DNA of 64,000 nt from DASSUW01 sp036257565 (GCA_036257565.1 DATAFH010000039.1:1-64000), one strand, 5' to 3'; shown: positions 29,753 to 39,388, counted from the stretch's first letter. The notes: generated by a model from the sequence alone, not told the origin. A program made the numbers and translations.

Positions 29753-31909
29753 GTGAACGCTGGCTCATCCGACATCCAGGCGGCCGCGGCCGCGCTCCGC
29801 TCGCGGCTGCCCGAACCCCTCGCGCCGCTCGCGGATCTCGCCTACAACTACCGCTGGTCGTGGACGCCCGGCGGCCCGGAGCTGCTCTGTTCGATCGACC
29901 CGCGGCGCTGGGAGCTGTGCCTCGGCAACCCGGTGCGGCTGCTGAGCGAGACGCCGCCGGCGCGGCTCGAGGAGCTGGCCTCAGAGCAGGACTTCCTCGG
30001 CCGCATGCGCGCGCTCGCCGACGCGGTCTCCGAGCGGCTGTCGGAGCCGCGGCTGGACGAGCCCGTCACCGAGGACAGCCCGGCCGCCTTCTTCTGCGCC
30101 GAATACGCGATCCACAAGTCGCTCCCCGTGTACTCCGGGGGTCTCGGCGTCCTGGCCGGCGACATCCTCAAGGAGGCGTCGGACATGGGGCTCCCGCTCG
30201 TGGCGGTGGGGCTCATGTACCGGCACGGGTACTTCCGCCAGCGGATCGACGCTTCGGGCTGGCAGCACGAGTACTGGGTGGAGACCGACCCCGACCGGGT
30301 GCCCGCGGCGCTCGTGCACGGCGACGACGGCGAGCCGCTCGCGGTCAGCGTGCCGATCGGAGACCGCACGGTCGTCGCGCAGGTCTGGAGGGTCGACGTC
30401 GGCCGCGTGCCGCTGCTGCTGCTCGACGCCGACCGGCCCGAGAACGACCTCACCGACCGCTGGATCACCTCGCGCCTGTACGTCGGCGACGCCGGCGTGC
30501 GCCTGAGCCAGTACACGCTGCTCGGCATCGGCGGCGTGCGGGCGCTGCACGCCCTCGGCATCGAGCCGGGCGTCGTGCACCTGAACGAGGGCCACGCCGC
30601 GATGGCGTGCCTGGAGCTGGCGCGCGCCGAGGCCGGGCGCACCGGCGCCTCGGTCGACGACGCATTCGAGGCCGTCCGCCAGCGGACGGTGTTCACCACC
30701 CACACCCCGGTCCCGGCCGGCAACGACACCTACCCCGCGGCGCAGATGGCCGAGACGCTGGCGGGCATCGCCGCCGAGATGGGCGTCGACCCCGACACGC
30801 TTGTGCGCCGCGGCCGGACCCATCCCGACGAGGCGGCCGAGCCGTTCGGCGTCACGCAGTTCGCCCTGCGCTCGAGCCGGATCGCCAACGGCGTCAGCGC
30901 CCGCCACGGCGAGGTGGCGCGCGAGATGTGGCATGACCTGTGGCCCGACCGCAACGTCGACGACGTGCCGATCACCCACGTCACCAACGGCGCCCACATC
31001 CCGACCTGGATCGGCAGGCCGATGCGCGAGCTGCTCGACCGCTACCTAGGCGAGGGCTGGACCGACCGGGCCGTCGATCCCGCCACGTGGGAGCCGGTCG
31101 ACGAGATCCCGGCCGCCGAGCTGTGGGCGGCGCGCAACGAGCAGCGGGCGCAGCTGATCGACGTCGTGCGCGAGCGGAGCGTGACCGACCGGCTCGGCCG
31201 CGGCGACACCGCCGAGTACGTCCGCGCCGCGGTCAACGCGCTCGACCCCGAGGTGCTCACGGTCGGGTTCGCCCGGCGCGTGGCCACCTACAAGCGGCTC
31301 GACCTGCTGCTGCGCGACGTCGACCGCGCGCTCGCCCTGCTTTCCGACGAGGAGCGGCCGGTACAGCTCATCCTCGCCGGCAAGGCGCACCCGAAGGACG
31401 ACCCCGGCAAGAAGCTCGTGCAGCGGCTGTTCGAGATGAAGAGCCACTGGGAGGTCAGCCGCCGCGTCGTGTACCTCGACGACTACGACCTCGCGCTGGG
31501 AGCGGCGATGGTCCGCGGCGCCGACATCTGGGTCAACGTCCCGCGCCCGCCGCTCGAGGCGAGCGGGACGAGCGGCATCAAGTCCGGACAGAACGGCGGC
31601 CTGCAACTCAGCGTGCTCGACGGCTGGTGGCCCGAGGCCTACGACGGCACGAACGGCTGGGCGATCTCCGGCGAGGTCGACCACGACCACGGCGCGCAGG
31701 ACTGGCGCCACGCCGACGAGCTCTACCGCCTGCTGCACGAGGAGGCGGTGCCGACGTTCTACGACCGCGACGCCGACGGCCTCCCGCAGGCGTGGCTGAC
31801 GATGGTGCGCAACGCGCTGCGCACGATCGGCCCCAAGTTCAGCGCCGGCCGCATGGTGCGCGACTACGCGGAGCGCATCTACCCGGCCGGCGTGGGTGCC
31901 CGAGCCTAG
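29753..31909 (+). CDS. glgP: Alpha-glucan phosphorylase (GT35) with DUF3417 N-terminus
   Basis: 718 residues from GTG at 29753. Residues 1-100 are the DUF3417 lead-in of the short bacterial/archaeal phosphorylase branch (LADLAYNYRWSWTPGGPELL). The catalytic domain shows FFCAEYAIHKSLPVYSGGLG, HLNEGHAAM, VTNGAHIPTW, VGFARRVATYKR, and PLEASGTSGIKSGQNGG with the pyridoxal-phosphate lysine. It releases glucose-1-phosphate from maltodextrin or glycogen, which pgm at 41.8 kb converts to glucose-6-phosphate. It works downstream of the debranching pullulanase and opposite the glgC/glgA synthesis genes. Confidence 0.93.
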   Translation: MNAGSSDIQAAAAALRSRLPEPLAPLADLAYNYRWSWTPGGPELLCSIDPRRWELCLGNPVRLLSETPPARLEELASEQDFLGRMRALADAVSERLSEPRLDEPVTEDSPAAFFCAEYAIHKSLPVYSGGLGVLAGDILKEASDMGLPLVAVGLMYRHGYFRQRIDASGWQHEYWVETDPDRVPAALVHGDDGEPLAVSVPIGDRTVVAQVWRVDVGRVPLLLLDADRPENDLTDRWITSRLYVGDAGVRLSQYTLLGIGGVRALHALGIEPGVVHLNEGHAAMACLELARAEAGRTGASVDDAFEAVRQRTVFTTHTPVPAGNDTYPAAQMAETLAGIAAEMGVDPDTLVRRGRTHPDEAAEPFGVTQFALRSSRIANGVSARHGEVAREMWHDLWPDRNVDDVPITHVTNGAHIPTWIGRPMRELLDRYLGEGWTDRAVDPATWEPVDEIPAAELWAARNEQRAQLIDVVRERSVTDRLGRGDTAEYVRAAVNALDPEVLTVGFARRVATYKRLDLLLRDVDRALALLSDEERPVQLILAGKAHPKDDPGKKLVQRLFEMKSHWEVSRRVVYLDDYDLALGAAMVRGADIWVNVPRPPLEASGTSGIKSGQNGGLQLSVLDGWWPEAYDGTNGWAISGEVDHDHGAQDWRHADELYRLLHEEAVPTFYDRDADGLPQAWLTMVRNALRTIGPKFSAGRMVRDYAERIYPAGVGARA

Positions 31910-32306
31910 GTACTGGCTGAAGGCGATCGGCCATGCGCGCGGGCCGCTCGGTGAGCGCTGGCTCGACGAGCGGCCCGAGCTGCTGCACCGCACCGGGTTC
32001 CCGCGCCGGCCGCGGATGGCGGCCGGCGACCGGCTCGTGCTCTACGCATCCGTGTGGCGGCGGGTGTTCGCGGCCGCCGAGGTGCTCGCCGACCCCGAGG
32101 CGCGCGAGCACCCGCGGTGGCCGTGGGTCGTGCCGATCGAGACGCTGCTGCTCGTGCCGGTGCTCGACGCCGCGCCGCCGGTGGAGTCGATCGGCGTGGC
32201 GGCGCGCTCGATGAGCCAGCAGTCGCACATCCGGATCGACGCCGGGCACTATGCGCGCGCCGTGGAGGCCATGGCGTCGGTCGCGCTAGCCGTACCGCAG
32301 CCTTAG
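31896..32306 (+). CDS. EVE/PUA-like domain protein, hypothetical
   Basis: 136 residues from GTG at 31896, overlapping the end of glgP by 14 bases. RYWLKAIGHARGPLGERWLD, then MAAGDRLVLYASVWRRVFAA and an aromatic/Pro strand (HPRWPWVVPIETLLLVPVLD), resembles the EVE/PUA-like fold that recognises modified bases. The assignment is weak and rests on overall pattern. The overlap suggests co-transcription with glgP. Confidence 0.5.
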   Translation: MPEPRYWLKAIGHARGPLGERWLDERPELLHRTGFPRRPRMAAGDRLVLYASVWRRVFAAAEVLADPEAREHPRWPWVVPIETLLLVPVLDAAPPVESIGVAARSMSQQSHIRIDAGHYARAVEAMASVALAVPQP

Positions 32307-32352
32307 GGATTCCCCCGATGCGCCGCCCGGCGCGGGTCGGCACGATTGGACC

Positions 32353-32634
32353 ATGCTGACCGCCACCACGTCCGTGACCGTGATCGCCGGCGCCGCCCTG
32401 AGCTTCGAGTCGGTGGGCGCGACCGACGCGGCGAGCGCTCCCGTCCGCGTGCGCGAGCACCACGAGACGCTCCTGCGTGTGATCGCCGGCGTGGTCACGC
32501 TCGAGGTCGACGGCGACGAGCAGGTGCTGGGCGTCGAGGGCGAGGCCCGCATCGACGCGGTCACGCCGCACCGCCTCTGGAACTCCGGCGTCGGCGAGGC
32601 GCGGATCGTCCAGGAGTTCAGGCGAAGGCCTTGA
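32353..32634 (+). CDS. Small cupin-fold protein
   Basis: 93 residues. REHHETLLRVIAGVVTLEVD, then GEARIDAVTPHRLWNSG, is a single cupin barrel with His/Glu residues that could bind a metal. Such small cupins are sensors, isomerases or stabilisers; no specific function can be read. Convergent with the ABC ATPase gene. Confidence 0.7.
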   Translation: MLTATTSVTVIAGAALSFESVGATDAASAPVRVREHHETLLRVIAGVVTLEVDGDEQVLGVEGEARIDAVTPHRLWNSGVGEARIVQEFRRRP

Positions 32635-32678
32635 CGATCTCGTCCCGCGTGAGGCCCTTCCGGAGCGGGTGAAGGAGC

Positions 32679-33710
32679 TCATCCGGGCCCGCCCACCCGA
32701 TGCTCCGGGAACCGAGCGTCCTCCGCCGCACCGTCCGGCGAGAAGCGCCGCACCCCCGCGGGGACGAGACCCAGGCGCAGCGGCTCGCCGACCGCGAGCC
32801 GCGCGCGGCCGGGCAGGACCGTGACCAGCCGGGCCCCCGCGTCGGTGTCGACGCCGACGAGCGTCTCGCGGCCCAGCGCCTCGACGTACGCCACGCGGCC
32901 GTCGAGCGGGCCAAGCAGGCCCTCCTCCCACGGCCGCACGTGCTCGGGGCGGACGCCGAGCAGCAGGCCGCCGCCCGCCCAGGGCAGGATGCTCATCGCG
33001 GGGCTGCCGATGAAGCCGCCCACGAACACGTTGACCGGCTCGTCGTAGAGCTGCTCAGGGGTGCCCACCTGCTCGAGCGTTCCCTCGTTCATGACCGCGA
33101 CGCGGTCGCCGAGCGTCAGCGCCTCGAGCTGGTCGTGGGTGACGTAGATCGTGGTCGTGCCCACGTCCTGCTGCAGCCGCTTGATCTCGGCACGCGCCTG
33201 CACGCGCAGCGCGGCGTCCAGGTTGGAGAGCGGCTCGTCCATCAGCAGCACGCGCGGTCGGCGCGCGAGCGCGCGGCCGAGCGCGACGCGCTGCTGCTGG
33301 CCGCCGGAGAGCTCGCGCGGGCGGCGGTCCAGCAGCGCGCCGAGGCCGAGCGTCTCGGCCGTGGCGTTCACCCGCCGCAAGATCTCCTCGCGCGCGAGGC
33401 GGCGCCGCCGGAGGCCGAACGCGAGGTTGTCGCGCACGGTCATCTGGGGATAGAGCGCGTAGTCCTGGAAGACCATCGCGACGTCGCGGTCGCGCGGCGA
33501 GACGTCGTTGACCACCCGGCCGGCGACCGCCACCTCCCCCGCATCGACGGCCTCGAGCCCGGCCAGCATCCGCAGCGCGGTCGTCTTGCCGGACCCGGAC
33601 GGTCCGACGAGGACCATCAGCTCGCCGTCGGCGACCTCGAGCGTCAGGTCACGCACCGCCTCGACGGTCCCGAAGCGCTTCACCGCCCCACGGAAGGCCA
33701 CGTCACCCAC
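32679..33710 (-). CDS. Sugar ABC transporter ATP-binding protein (MsmK/UgpC type)
   Basis: 343 residues. Walker A GPSGSGKTT, Q-loop VFQDYALYPQM, signature LSGGQQQR, Walker B VLLMDEPLSNLD and switch His in VTHDQ are all present. The C-terminal regulatory half has GVRPEHVRP and a short TOBE-like strand set. It energises import by the two permeases transcribed just upstream (gap 67 bases). Such ATPases may serve several CUT1 importers. Confidence 0.92.
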   Translation of the reverse strand: MGDVAFRGAVKRFGTVEAVRDLTLEVADGELMVLVGPSGSGKTTALRMLAGLEAVDAGEVAVAGRVVNDVSPRDRDVAMVFQDYALYPQMTVRDNLAFGLRRRRLAREEILRRVNATAETLGLGALLDRRPRELSGGQQQRVALGRALARRPRVLLMDEPLSNLDAALRVQARAEIKRLQQDVGTTTIYVTHDQLEALTLGDRVAVMNEGTLEQVGTPEQLYDEPVNVFVGGFIGSPAMSILPWAGGGLLLGVRPEHVRPWEEGLLGPLDGRVAYVEALGRETLVGVDTDAGARLVTVLPGRARLAVGEPLRLGLVPAGVRRFSPDGAAEDARFPEHRVGGPG

Positions 33711-33777
33711 TAGGCGTTGCTCCGCATGCGCTCAGCGGACAAGCCGCGGATGTCTAACCGACGCGCTGTAGTCGTAG

Positions 33778-34554
33778 TCATCCCTTTGTTGCCCCGCTGA
33801 GCATGCCCCGGATGAAGTGGCGCTGAAGGAAGACGTAGACGATCACCACGGGGGTGGCGACGATCACGGCGCCCGCGGCCAGCAGCGCCTCGTCGGTCGT
33901 GTTGCGGCCCTGGAAGAACGCGAGCCCGAGCGGGGCGGTGCGCAGCGCCTCGTCGGAGACCATCACGAGCGCGAGCAGGAACTCGTTCCACGTCCACATG
34001 AAGATCAGCACGACCATGGTGAGCACGGCGGGCCGCCCGAGCGGCAGCACGACCCGCCACAGCGTCGACCAGGACGACGAGCCGTCGAGCCGTGCCGCCT
34101 CCACCAGCGAGCGCGGGACCGACCTGAAGAAGGCCCGCATCCAGAACGTCCCGAATGCGACCGAGACCCCCGCCTGGGGCAGGATCAGCGCCCAGTAGGT
34201 GTCGGTCAGCCCCAGGTCGCGCAGATCGTAGTAGAGCGGCACGATCGTCGCCTCGAGCGGCACCATGAGCCCGACGAGGAAGAGGTAGAAGAGCACCTGC
34301 TCGCCGCGGAAGCGCATCATCCCGAACGCGTAGCCGGCGAGGATCGAGAGCAAGCCGGCCGCCACCACGACGGCGCTCGTGACCAGCACGCTCGAGCGCA
34401 TGTAGGTGCCGAAGTGCCCCTGGTCCCAGGCGACCGAGAAGTTGCCAGGGTCCGACAGCGACATCCCGAGGATCCGCACGATCGGCGCGAGCGCGATCAC
34501 CGCGAACACGCCGAGCATCAGGTGGGCGAGCACCTGCTCGCGGCGGTCGATCAC
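33778..34554 (-). CDS. Sugar ABC transporter permease (MalG type)
   Basis: 258 residues from GTG at 34554, which overlaps the previous stop as GTGA. Six transmembrane segments, and the EAA loop that docks the ATPase in SLVEAARLDGSSSWSTLWRV. Family CUT1, which takes up di- and oligosaccharides or polyols. With the MalF partner it forms the membrane channel. Confidence 0.92.
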   Translation of the reverse strand: MIDRREQVLAHLMLGVFAVIALAPIVRILGMSLSDPGNFSVAWDQGHFGTYMRSSVLVTSAVVVAAGLLSILAGYAFGMMRFRGEQVLFYLFLVGLMVPLEATIVPLYYDLRDLGLTDTYWALILPQAGVSVAFGTFWMRAFFRSVPRSLVEAARLDGSSSWSTLWRVVLPLGRPAVLTMVVLIFMWTWNEFLLALVMVSDEALRTAPLGLAFFQGRNTTDEALLAAGAVIVATPVVIVYVFLQRHFIRGMLSGATKG

Positions 34555-35381
34555 GTGCGTGCCGCCCGGTCCGCCACGCGGTTGACCGTGAGGGTGAGCA
34601 CGAAGATGACCGCGGCCACGCACACGCCGACGGCCGCGGCGGCCCCCACCTCGCCGCCCCGGAACGCGCGCTGGTAGACCTCGAAGGCCGGGACGGTCGT
34701 CGCACCGCCCGGCCCGCCGCTCGTGGTCAGGTACACGAGGTCGAAGTTGCGCAGCGCGGCGATCGTGGTGAGCGTCACGGCGACCGCGATCTCCCCGCGC
34801 AGCGCGGGCAGCGTCACGGCCAGGAACTCGCGCACGGCGCCCGCGCCGTCGACCCGCGCGGCGTCGTAGAGCGAGCTGGGAACCTTCTGGACGCCGGCCA
34901 TGAAGAGCACGAAGCACAGGCCGTACGCCACCCAGGTCCCGATCAGGCCGACGGCCGGCAGCGCCAGGTCGAAGTCGCCGAGCCAGCCCGTCGGCTGGTA
35001 GATGAGCCGCCAGGTGACCGCCACGACGACGAGCGCGATCACCTGAGGCAGGAACAGGATCGTGCGCAGCGCCGCGAGGCCGCGCACGCGGGAGCGGGAC
35101 GCGGCGCCGGCCAGCGCGAGCCCGATGACGACCGGGATCGCGACATAGAAGACGAGCAGGACGCCGGAGTGCACGAACGCCCGCCGCAGCTCGGCGTCGG
35201 ACACGATCGCCTCGTAGTTGTCGAGTCCCACCCACTCGCCCGGCGTGATCCCGTCCCAGGCGAACAGCGAGATCCAAGCGGCGTGCACGAGCGGAGCGAC
35301 GACGAAGGCGCCGAAGAGCACCAGCCCCGGCAGCAGGTAAACGTACGCCACATGGCGCGGCTCGCCTGGCGGCCGGCGCAT
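34551..35381 (-). CDS. Sugar ABC transporter permease (MalF type)
   Basis: 276 residues, six transmembrane segments (first: VYLLPGLVLFGAFVVAPLVH), EAA loop SSLYDAARVDGAGAVREF. The ATG at 35381 follows the solute-binding-protein stop after one base, so the genes are read as one unit. Partner of the MalG-type permease. Confidence 0.92.
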   Translation of the reverse strand: MRRPPGEPRHVAYVYLLPGLVLFGAFVVAPLVHAAWISLFAWDGITPGEWVGLDNYEAIVSDAELRRAFVHSGVLLVFYVAIPVVIGLALAGAASRSRVRGLAALRTILFLPQVIALVVVAVTWRLIYQPTGWLGDFDLALPAVGLIGTWVAYGLCFVLFMAGVQKVPSSLYDAARVDGAGAVREFLAVTLPALRGEIAVAVTLTTIAALRNFDLVYLTTSGGPGGATTVPAFEVYQRAFRGGEVGAAAAVGVCVAAVIFVLTLTVNRVADRAART

Positions 35382-35382
35382 G

Positions 35383-36711
35383 TCAGAGCGATCCGGTGAA
35401 CGTCTCGTAGTCGTCCTGCAGGCCGCTCGCGAAGTCGTCGGGGCTGGTGCGGTCGGCCAGCAGACGCTGCACCGCGGCGGTGATGTCGTCGTAGAACGTG
35501 GGCGTCGCGTAGTCCAGGTAGGGCACGAGCCCGTCCGCCTCGGCGAGGTCGCTCCACGCCTTGAAGATGTCCTCGGCGGCCGCGCCCTGAGGCGTCGCGT
35601 CGGTCGGCATCGCCGGCAGGTTGCCGGTCTCGACCAGCACGCGCGCGGCGTCGGCATTCGTCAGGAAGTCGATATACGCGGCGGCGACGTCCGGGTTCTC
35701 CGACTTCGAGGTGATCGCGAACGGCAGGCTCTCTCCGCCCAGCGCCTGCGGCGGCCCGCCGGACTGCTCGGGCGGCACGAGCATGAAGCCGAGCTTGTCG
35801 CCCATCGCGTCGCTCAGGTCGGCCAGCAGCCAGGTGCCGGCGATCAGGAACGGCCCGGCCCCGTCGGCGAACTGCTGCCATGCCGGGTCGTAGCCGACGC
35901 CGTTGAAGTTCTTCGTGAAGTAGCCCTTGTTCGCCCACTCCTGCAGCTTCTCGGCGGTGCCGCCGTTCGGGAACGTCGCGCCGTCCCGCGCGAACACGAA
36001 GTCGCGGATCTCGCCGGCCGGCGCGTAGGCGTTGAGCACGGCCTGGTACTCGTGGATGCCGGGCCAGCCGTCGAGGTTGCCGAACGAGATCGGCGTGCCC
36101 TTCGCCGACGCCAGCTGCTGCTCGAACTCGCCGAACGTCTTCGGCGTCTCCTTCACGAGGTCGCGGTTGTAGTAGACGCCGACGATCTCGCCCATCTGCG
36201 AGATCCCGTACAGGTTCGCGTCGCCGAACGTCTGCCCGTCGGGCGAGAAGCGGTTGAGGTCCAGCAGCACGGGGGCGTAGCGGTCGGCCCACCCGTAGGC
36301 CTCGGCGTAGCCGTCCATCGGCCGCAGCAGCCCGCCCTTGACCAGCTGGCCCATGACCGGCCGGCCCTGGTTGGCCTGCACGACGTCGGGCGCCCTGTCG
36401 CCCGACACCGCGAGCTTCAGCGTCGTATTGAGATCGGTGGTCGACTTGGCGACGCGCTTGATCGTGACGTTCGGGTAGCGCTCCTGGAACGCCGCGTTGA
36501 GGCGCTCGATCTGGCGCCGCTGGCCGCCGCGCACCTCCTGGTCCCAGACCGTGAGGGTCACGGGCCCGGCCTTGGCGACGTCGACCTTGCGCGCGTCGCG
36601 GTCGGCCTGCTCGGCCTTCTCGGCGTTGTCGGAGGAGTCGCCGCCAGGGGTCCCGCAGCCTGCGAGCAGCAGCAGCGCGAGCAATAAGGCCGGCAGCGCG
36701 CGCACGGTCAC
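35383..36711 (-). CDS. Extracellular sugar-binding lipoprotein (ABC importer)
   Basis: 442 residues from GTG at 36711 (GTGA overlap with the kinase gene). Lipoprotein signal LLLALLLLAGCGTP with lipobox LAGC, so it is tethered outside the membrane. The body is a cluster-B solute-binding fold: TLTVWDQEVRGGQRRQIERL, VNAYA-type hinge strands, GIHEYQAVLNAYAP, FLIAGTWLLADL. It sets the importer's specificity. Operon context (GH4 and PfkB genes) points to a disaccharide or glycoside. Confidence 0.92.
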   Translation of the reverse strand: MTVRALPALLLALLLLAGCGTPGGDSSDNAEKAEQADRDARKVDVAKAGPVTLTVWDQEVRGGQRRQIERLNAAFQERYPNVTIKRVAKSTTDLNTTLKLAVSGDRAPDVVQANQGRPVMGQLVKGGLLRPMDGYAEAYGWADRYAPVLLDLNRFSPDGQTFGDANLYGISQMGEIVGVYYNRDLVKETPKTFGEFEQQLASAKGTPISFGNLDGWPGIHEYQAVLNAYAPAGEIRDFVFARDGATFPNGGTAEKLQEWANKGYFTKNFNGVGYDPAWQQFADGAGPFLIAGTWLLADLSDAMGDKLGFMLVPPEQSGGPPQALGGESLPFAITSKSENPDVAAAYIDFLTNADAARVLVETGNLPAMPTDATPQGAAAEDIFKAWSDLAEADGLVPYLDYATPTFYDDITAAVQRLLADRTSPDDFASGLQDDYETFTGSL

Positions 36712-37604
36712 GCCGTCACCCCGTCCGGAAGCGGCGGCAGGCCGCGGCGTTCGCCCTCGTCGAGCAACCGCTCCCTCGGCATCGCGCCGCCGGCGCCCGT
36801 GTGCGAGCCGATCGACAGCCCGGCGTAGAGGTTCGCCCATGCGAGCGAGACTTCGGGGTCGGCGCCCGCCAGGTCGGCCCAGGCCAGCGCGGCGGCGAAC
36901 AGGTCGCCGGCCCCGGTGCTGTCGACCACCGGCGCGGCGCTGCTGCCCTCGACCTCCACGCGGTGCCCGTCGACCACGGCCATCGCCCCGTCGCCGCCGA
37001 GCGTGACCGCGGCGATCTCCGCCACCTCGCCGAGCCGCTCGGCGGCCTCCGAGGGCGACGCGGCACCGGTCAGGACGCCGGCCTCGCGGCGGTTGACGAT
37101 CAGGGCGCGCGGCCGGCGCGTGACGCGCGGGAGGCGCCCGGCGAAGGCGCGCGCGTCGTCGTCGCCGCACGTGATGAACGCGCACACGTCGCCGGGCACG
37201 ACGTCGATCTGCTCCAGCGTGGCCGCGACCGCGCGCGGCGACAGCGGCTCGAGGTCGGCGGCGCGGGCGCGGATCCCGGGGTCGACGGTGACCATCGAGC
37301 GCTCGCCGTCGACCGGCATGACGACCGTGGTCGGCGTCCGCGAGCCGCGCGCGTCGCCCACGATCACGCCCTCCTCGCGCAGCGAGCGGCGCACGAAGTT
37401 ACCGGCCAGGTCATCGCCCAGCGGCGCCACCAGCGCTGTCCTGAGCCCGAGCCGGTGGGCGCCGATCGCGGTGATCGCGCCGCCGCCGGGCGAGCGCAGC
37501 ATGTCGCCCGCGAAGCGCTCCTCGCCCGGTCCGGGCAGCGCCTCGAGGCCCACGAACGTGTAGTCGAGGTAGGCGGGCGTCAGAACGGCGAGGTCGACCT
37601 TCAC
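36708..37604 (-). CDS. PfkB-family carbohydrate kinase
   Basis: 298 residues. N-terminal GGGAITAIGAHRLGL and the C-terminal ATP/anion-hole motif STGAGDLFAAALAW mark ribokinase-family sugar kinases. It overlaps the GH4 gene and the binding-protein gene by 4 bases each. In this operon it probably phosphorylates the imported sugar or a hydrolysis product. Substrate not known. Confidence 0.9.
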   Translation of the reverse strand: MKVDLAVLTPAYLDYTFVGLEALPGPGEERFAGDMLRSPGGGAITAIGAHRLGLRTALVAPLGDDLAGNFVRRSLREEGVIVGDARGSRTPTTVVMPVDGERSMVTVDPGIRARAADLEPLSPRAVAATLEQIDVVPGDVCAFITCGDDDARAFAGRLPRVTRRPRALIVNRREAGVLTGAASPSEAAERLGEVAEIAAVTLGGDGAMAVVDGHRVEVEGSSAAPVVDSTGAGDLFAAALAWADLAGADPEVSLAWANLYAGLSIGSHTGAGGAMPRERLLDEGERRGLPPLPDGVTA

Positions 37605-38932
37605 GCGAACCTCTCCTCGAGGGTCGGGAGCTGCTGACGGTACTCGGCGAAGATCGCGCGGGCGGCGGTCACCGAGGGCACGAGCGGGTGCAGGGCGAGC
37701 GCCTTGACGGCGAGCGCGGTCGAGCCGGTGAGCGCCGCCTCGATGGTCACGCGCTCGACGGCCTTGACCGAGGCCATGAGCGCCGCCGCGTGGTCGGGCA
37801 CCGGGCCGACGGCGACCGGCCGGGCGCCGGCGCCGTCCACCACGCAGGGGACCTCGACCACCGCATGGTCATCGAGGAAGCCCAGCGCCGAGCGGTTGGC
37901 GGTGTTGAGGATGCGCACGGCGCCCGTGCCCGAGCGGATCGCCTCGACGACGGCCAGCGCCTCGGCCTCGTAGCCGCCGGGGTCGTCGGGGGACGCAGTC
38001 GTCTCGGCCTCGTGGCCGTCGCGCGCCTCCGCCATGTAGGTGCGGTCGCGCTCGTCCTTGGCGGCTCGCCACGCTCGCACCGCCTCCGCCGGCGAGTCGG
38101 GCCGTGCCGCGTAGAAGCCCGCCTGCTGGTCGAGCAGGTAGGCGCCGCGCGGCCGCGGGCTGCGCCCGATCGCCTCGACCGTGTCGGCGGCGAAGTAGAA
38201 GTAGTAGAGGTACTCGTTGGGCACCATCCCGATCGAGCGCAGCCACTCGGCGCCGAACAGCCGGCCCTCCTCGAGCGCCTCGAGCGCCGCGTCGTCGGAC
38301 AGCAGCTCGGGCAGTCGCTCCGCGGCGCCGTCGCGCACGCCCTTCAGCCAGCCGAGGTGGTTGAGGCCGAAGTAGTCGAACCACAGCGCATCGGGCTCGC
38401 GCCCGAGAGCCGCGCCCACGCGCCGGCAGAGCCCCGAGGGCGAGTCGCAGATGCCGATCGCGCGGTCGCCGACGACCTGCTGGAGCGCCTCGGTGACCAT
38501 GCCCGCCGGATTCGTGAAGTTCACGAGCCAGGCGTCCGGCGCCCGGCGGGCCACCCGCTCGGCGAGGTCGACCATCGCCGGGATCGTGCGCAGCGCGAAG
38601 CAGATGCCGCCCGGGCCGGTCGTCTCCTGTCCGAGCACGCCGTAGCCGAGCGGCACGCCCTCGTCGACCGTTCGGCCCTCGAGGCCGCCGACGCGGATGG
38701 CGGCGAACACGAAGCCCGCGCCCTCGAGCGCGTCGTCGAGGTCGGTGGTCGTGCGGAACGGCAGGCGCTCGCCGTGCTCGGCCGCCTGGCCCTCGAGCAC
38801 GAGCGCGATGCGGTCGAGGCGCTCGGCGTCGACGTCGTACAGGACGACCTCGTCGAAGGGCCGCCGCCCCAGCAGGGCGCCGTAGACCAGCGGGACCCGG
38901 AAGCCGCCGCCCCCAATGATCGCGAGCTTCAC
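37601..38932 (-). CDS. GH4-family NAD-dependent glycosidase (6-phospho-beta-glucosidase-like)
   Basis: 443 residues from GTG at 38932. Rossmann start KLAIIGGGGFRVPLVYGALL; metal-site region ICDSPSGLCRRV and LNHLGWLKG carry the Cys and His typical of GH4; VNFTNPAGMVTEAL and VEVPCVVDGAGARPV are family motifs. GH4 enzymes cleave through an NAD-dependent redox step and need Mn2+. This branch usually acts on 6-phospho-beta-glucosides made by PTS import, but the operon has an ABC importer and a PfkB kinase instead. It overlaps its neighbours by 4 bases on each side. Confidence 0.88.
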   Translation of the reverse strand: MKLAIIGGGGFRVPLVYGALLGRRPFDEVVLYDVDAERLDRIALVLEGQAAEHGERLPFRTTTDLDDALEGAGFVFAAIRVGGLEGRTVDEGVPLGYGVLGQETTGPGGICFALRTIPAMVDLAERVARRAPDAWLVNFTNPAGMVTEALQQVVGDRAIGICDSPSGLCRRVGAALGREPDALWFDYFGLNHLGWLKGVRDGAAERLPELLSDDAALEALEEGRLFGAEWLRSIGMVPNEYLYYFYFAADTVEAIGRSPRPRGAYLLDQQAGFYAARPDSPAEAVRAWRAAKDERDRTYMAEARDGHEAETTASPDDPGGYEAEALAVVEAIRSGTGAVRILNTANRSALGFLDDHAVVEVPCVVDGAGARPVAVGPVPDHAAALMASVKAVERVTIEAALTGSTALAVKALALHPLVPSVTAARAIFAEYRQQLPTLEERFA

Positions 38933-39306
38933 GCAGGCAGAATATCTGCGATCCCGGAGGCCGAGAGTTCGGCCTTGGGGAGGAACCCGCACGCGGGCGT
39001 GGCCGCAAGGCAGGGACCGTAGTCCGCGGCCTCGCGGCTGGAGGTGAGCACGACGGCCGGCGCACCGTCGTGGACGGCGAGGCGCTGGGCGACCTCGAAG
39101 CCGTCGATGTCAGGCAGCTGCACGTCGAGCAGCACGACGTCCGGACGCAGCTGAATTGCCGCATCCACGGCGGTCAGGCCGTTTTCGGCCTCGCCCACGA
39201 CGACGTAGCCCTCGAGCTCCAGCAGCCGCCTAGCGGCGGCCCGGAAGCCCGGGTGGTCGTCGACGATGAGGACGCGTGCGGCCATACGAGGAGTGTGCTG
39301 GCTCAT
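38929..39306 (-). CDS. Stand-alone receiver-domain protein heading the GH4 operon
   Basis: 125 residues. VLIVDDHPGFRAAARRLLEL, phosphoacceptor Asp in VVLLDVQLPDIDG and Lys in FLPKAELS make a complete receiver with no output domain. The ATG at 39306 is used, with 39285 possible. Its stop overlaps the GH4 start (GTGA), so it is the first gene of the sugar operon. No kinase is adjacent. Confidence 0.82.
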   Translation of the reverse strand: MSQHTPRMAARVLIVDDHPGFRAAARRLLELEGYVVVGEAENGLTAVDAAIQLRPDVVLLDVQLPDIDGFEVAQRLAVHDGAPAVVLTSSREAADYGPCLAATPACGFLPKAELSASGIADILPA

Positions 39307-39388
39307 ACCCGATTCACAAAGGCGGACACCCTGTGGAGCAAAGGACGGCCAACCGCACCTTTGGGTGCGTGTCTGTACGCACCCCGCG

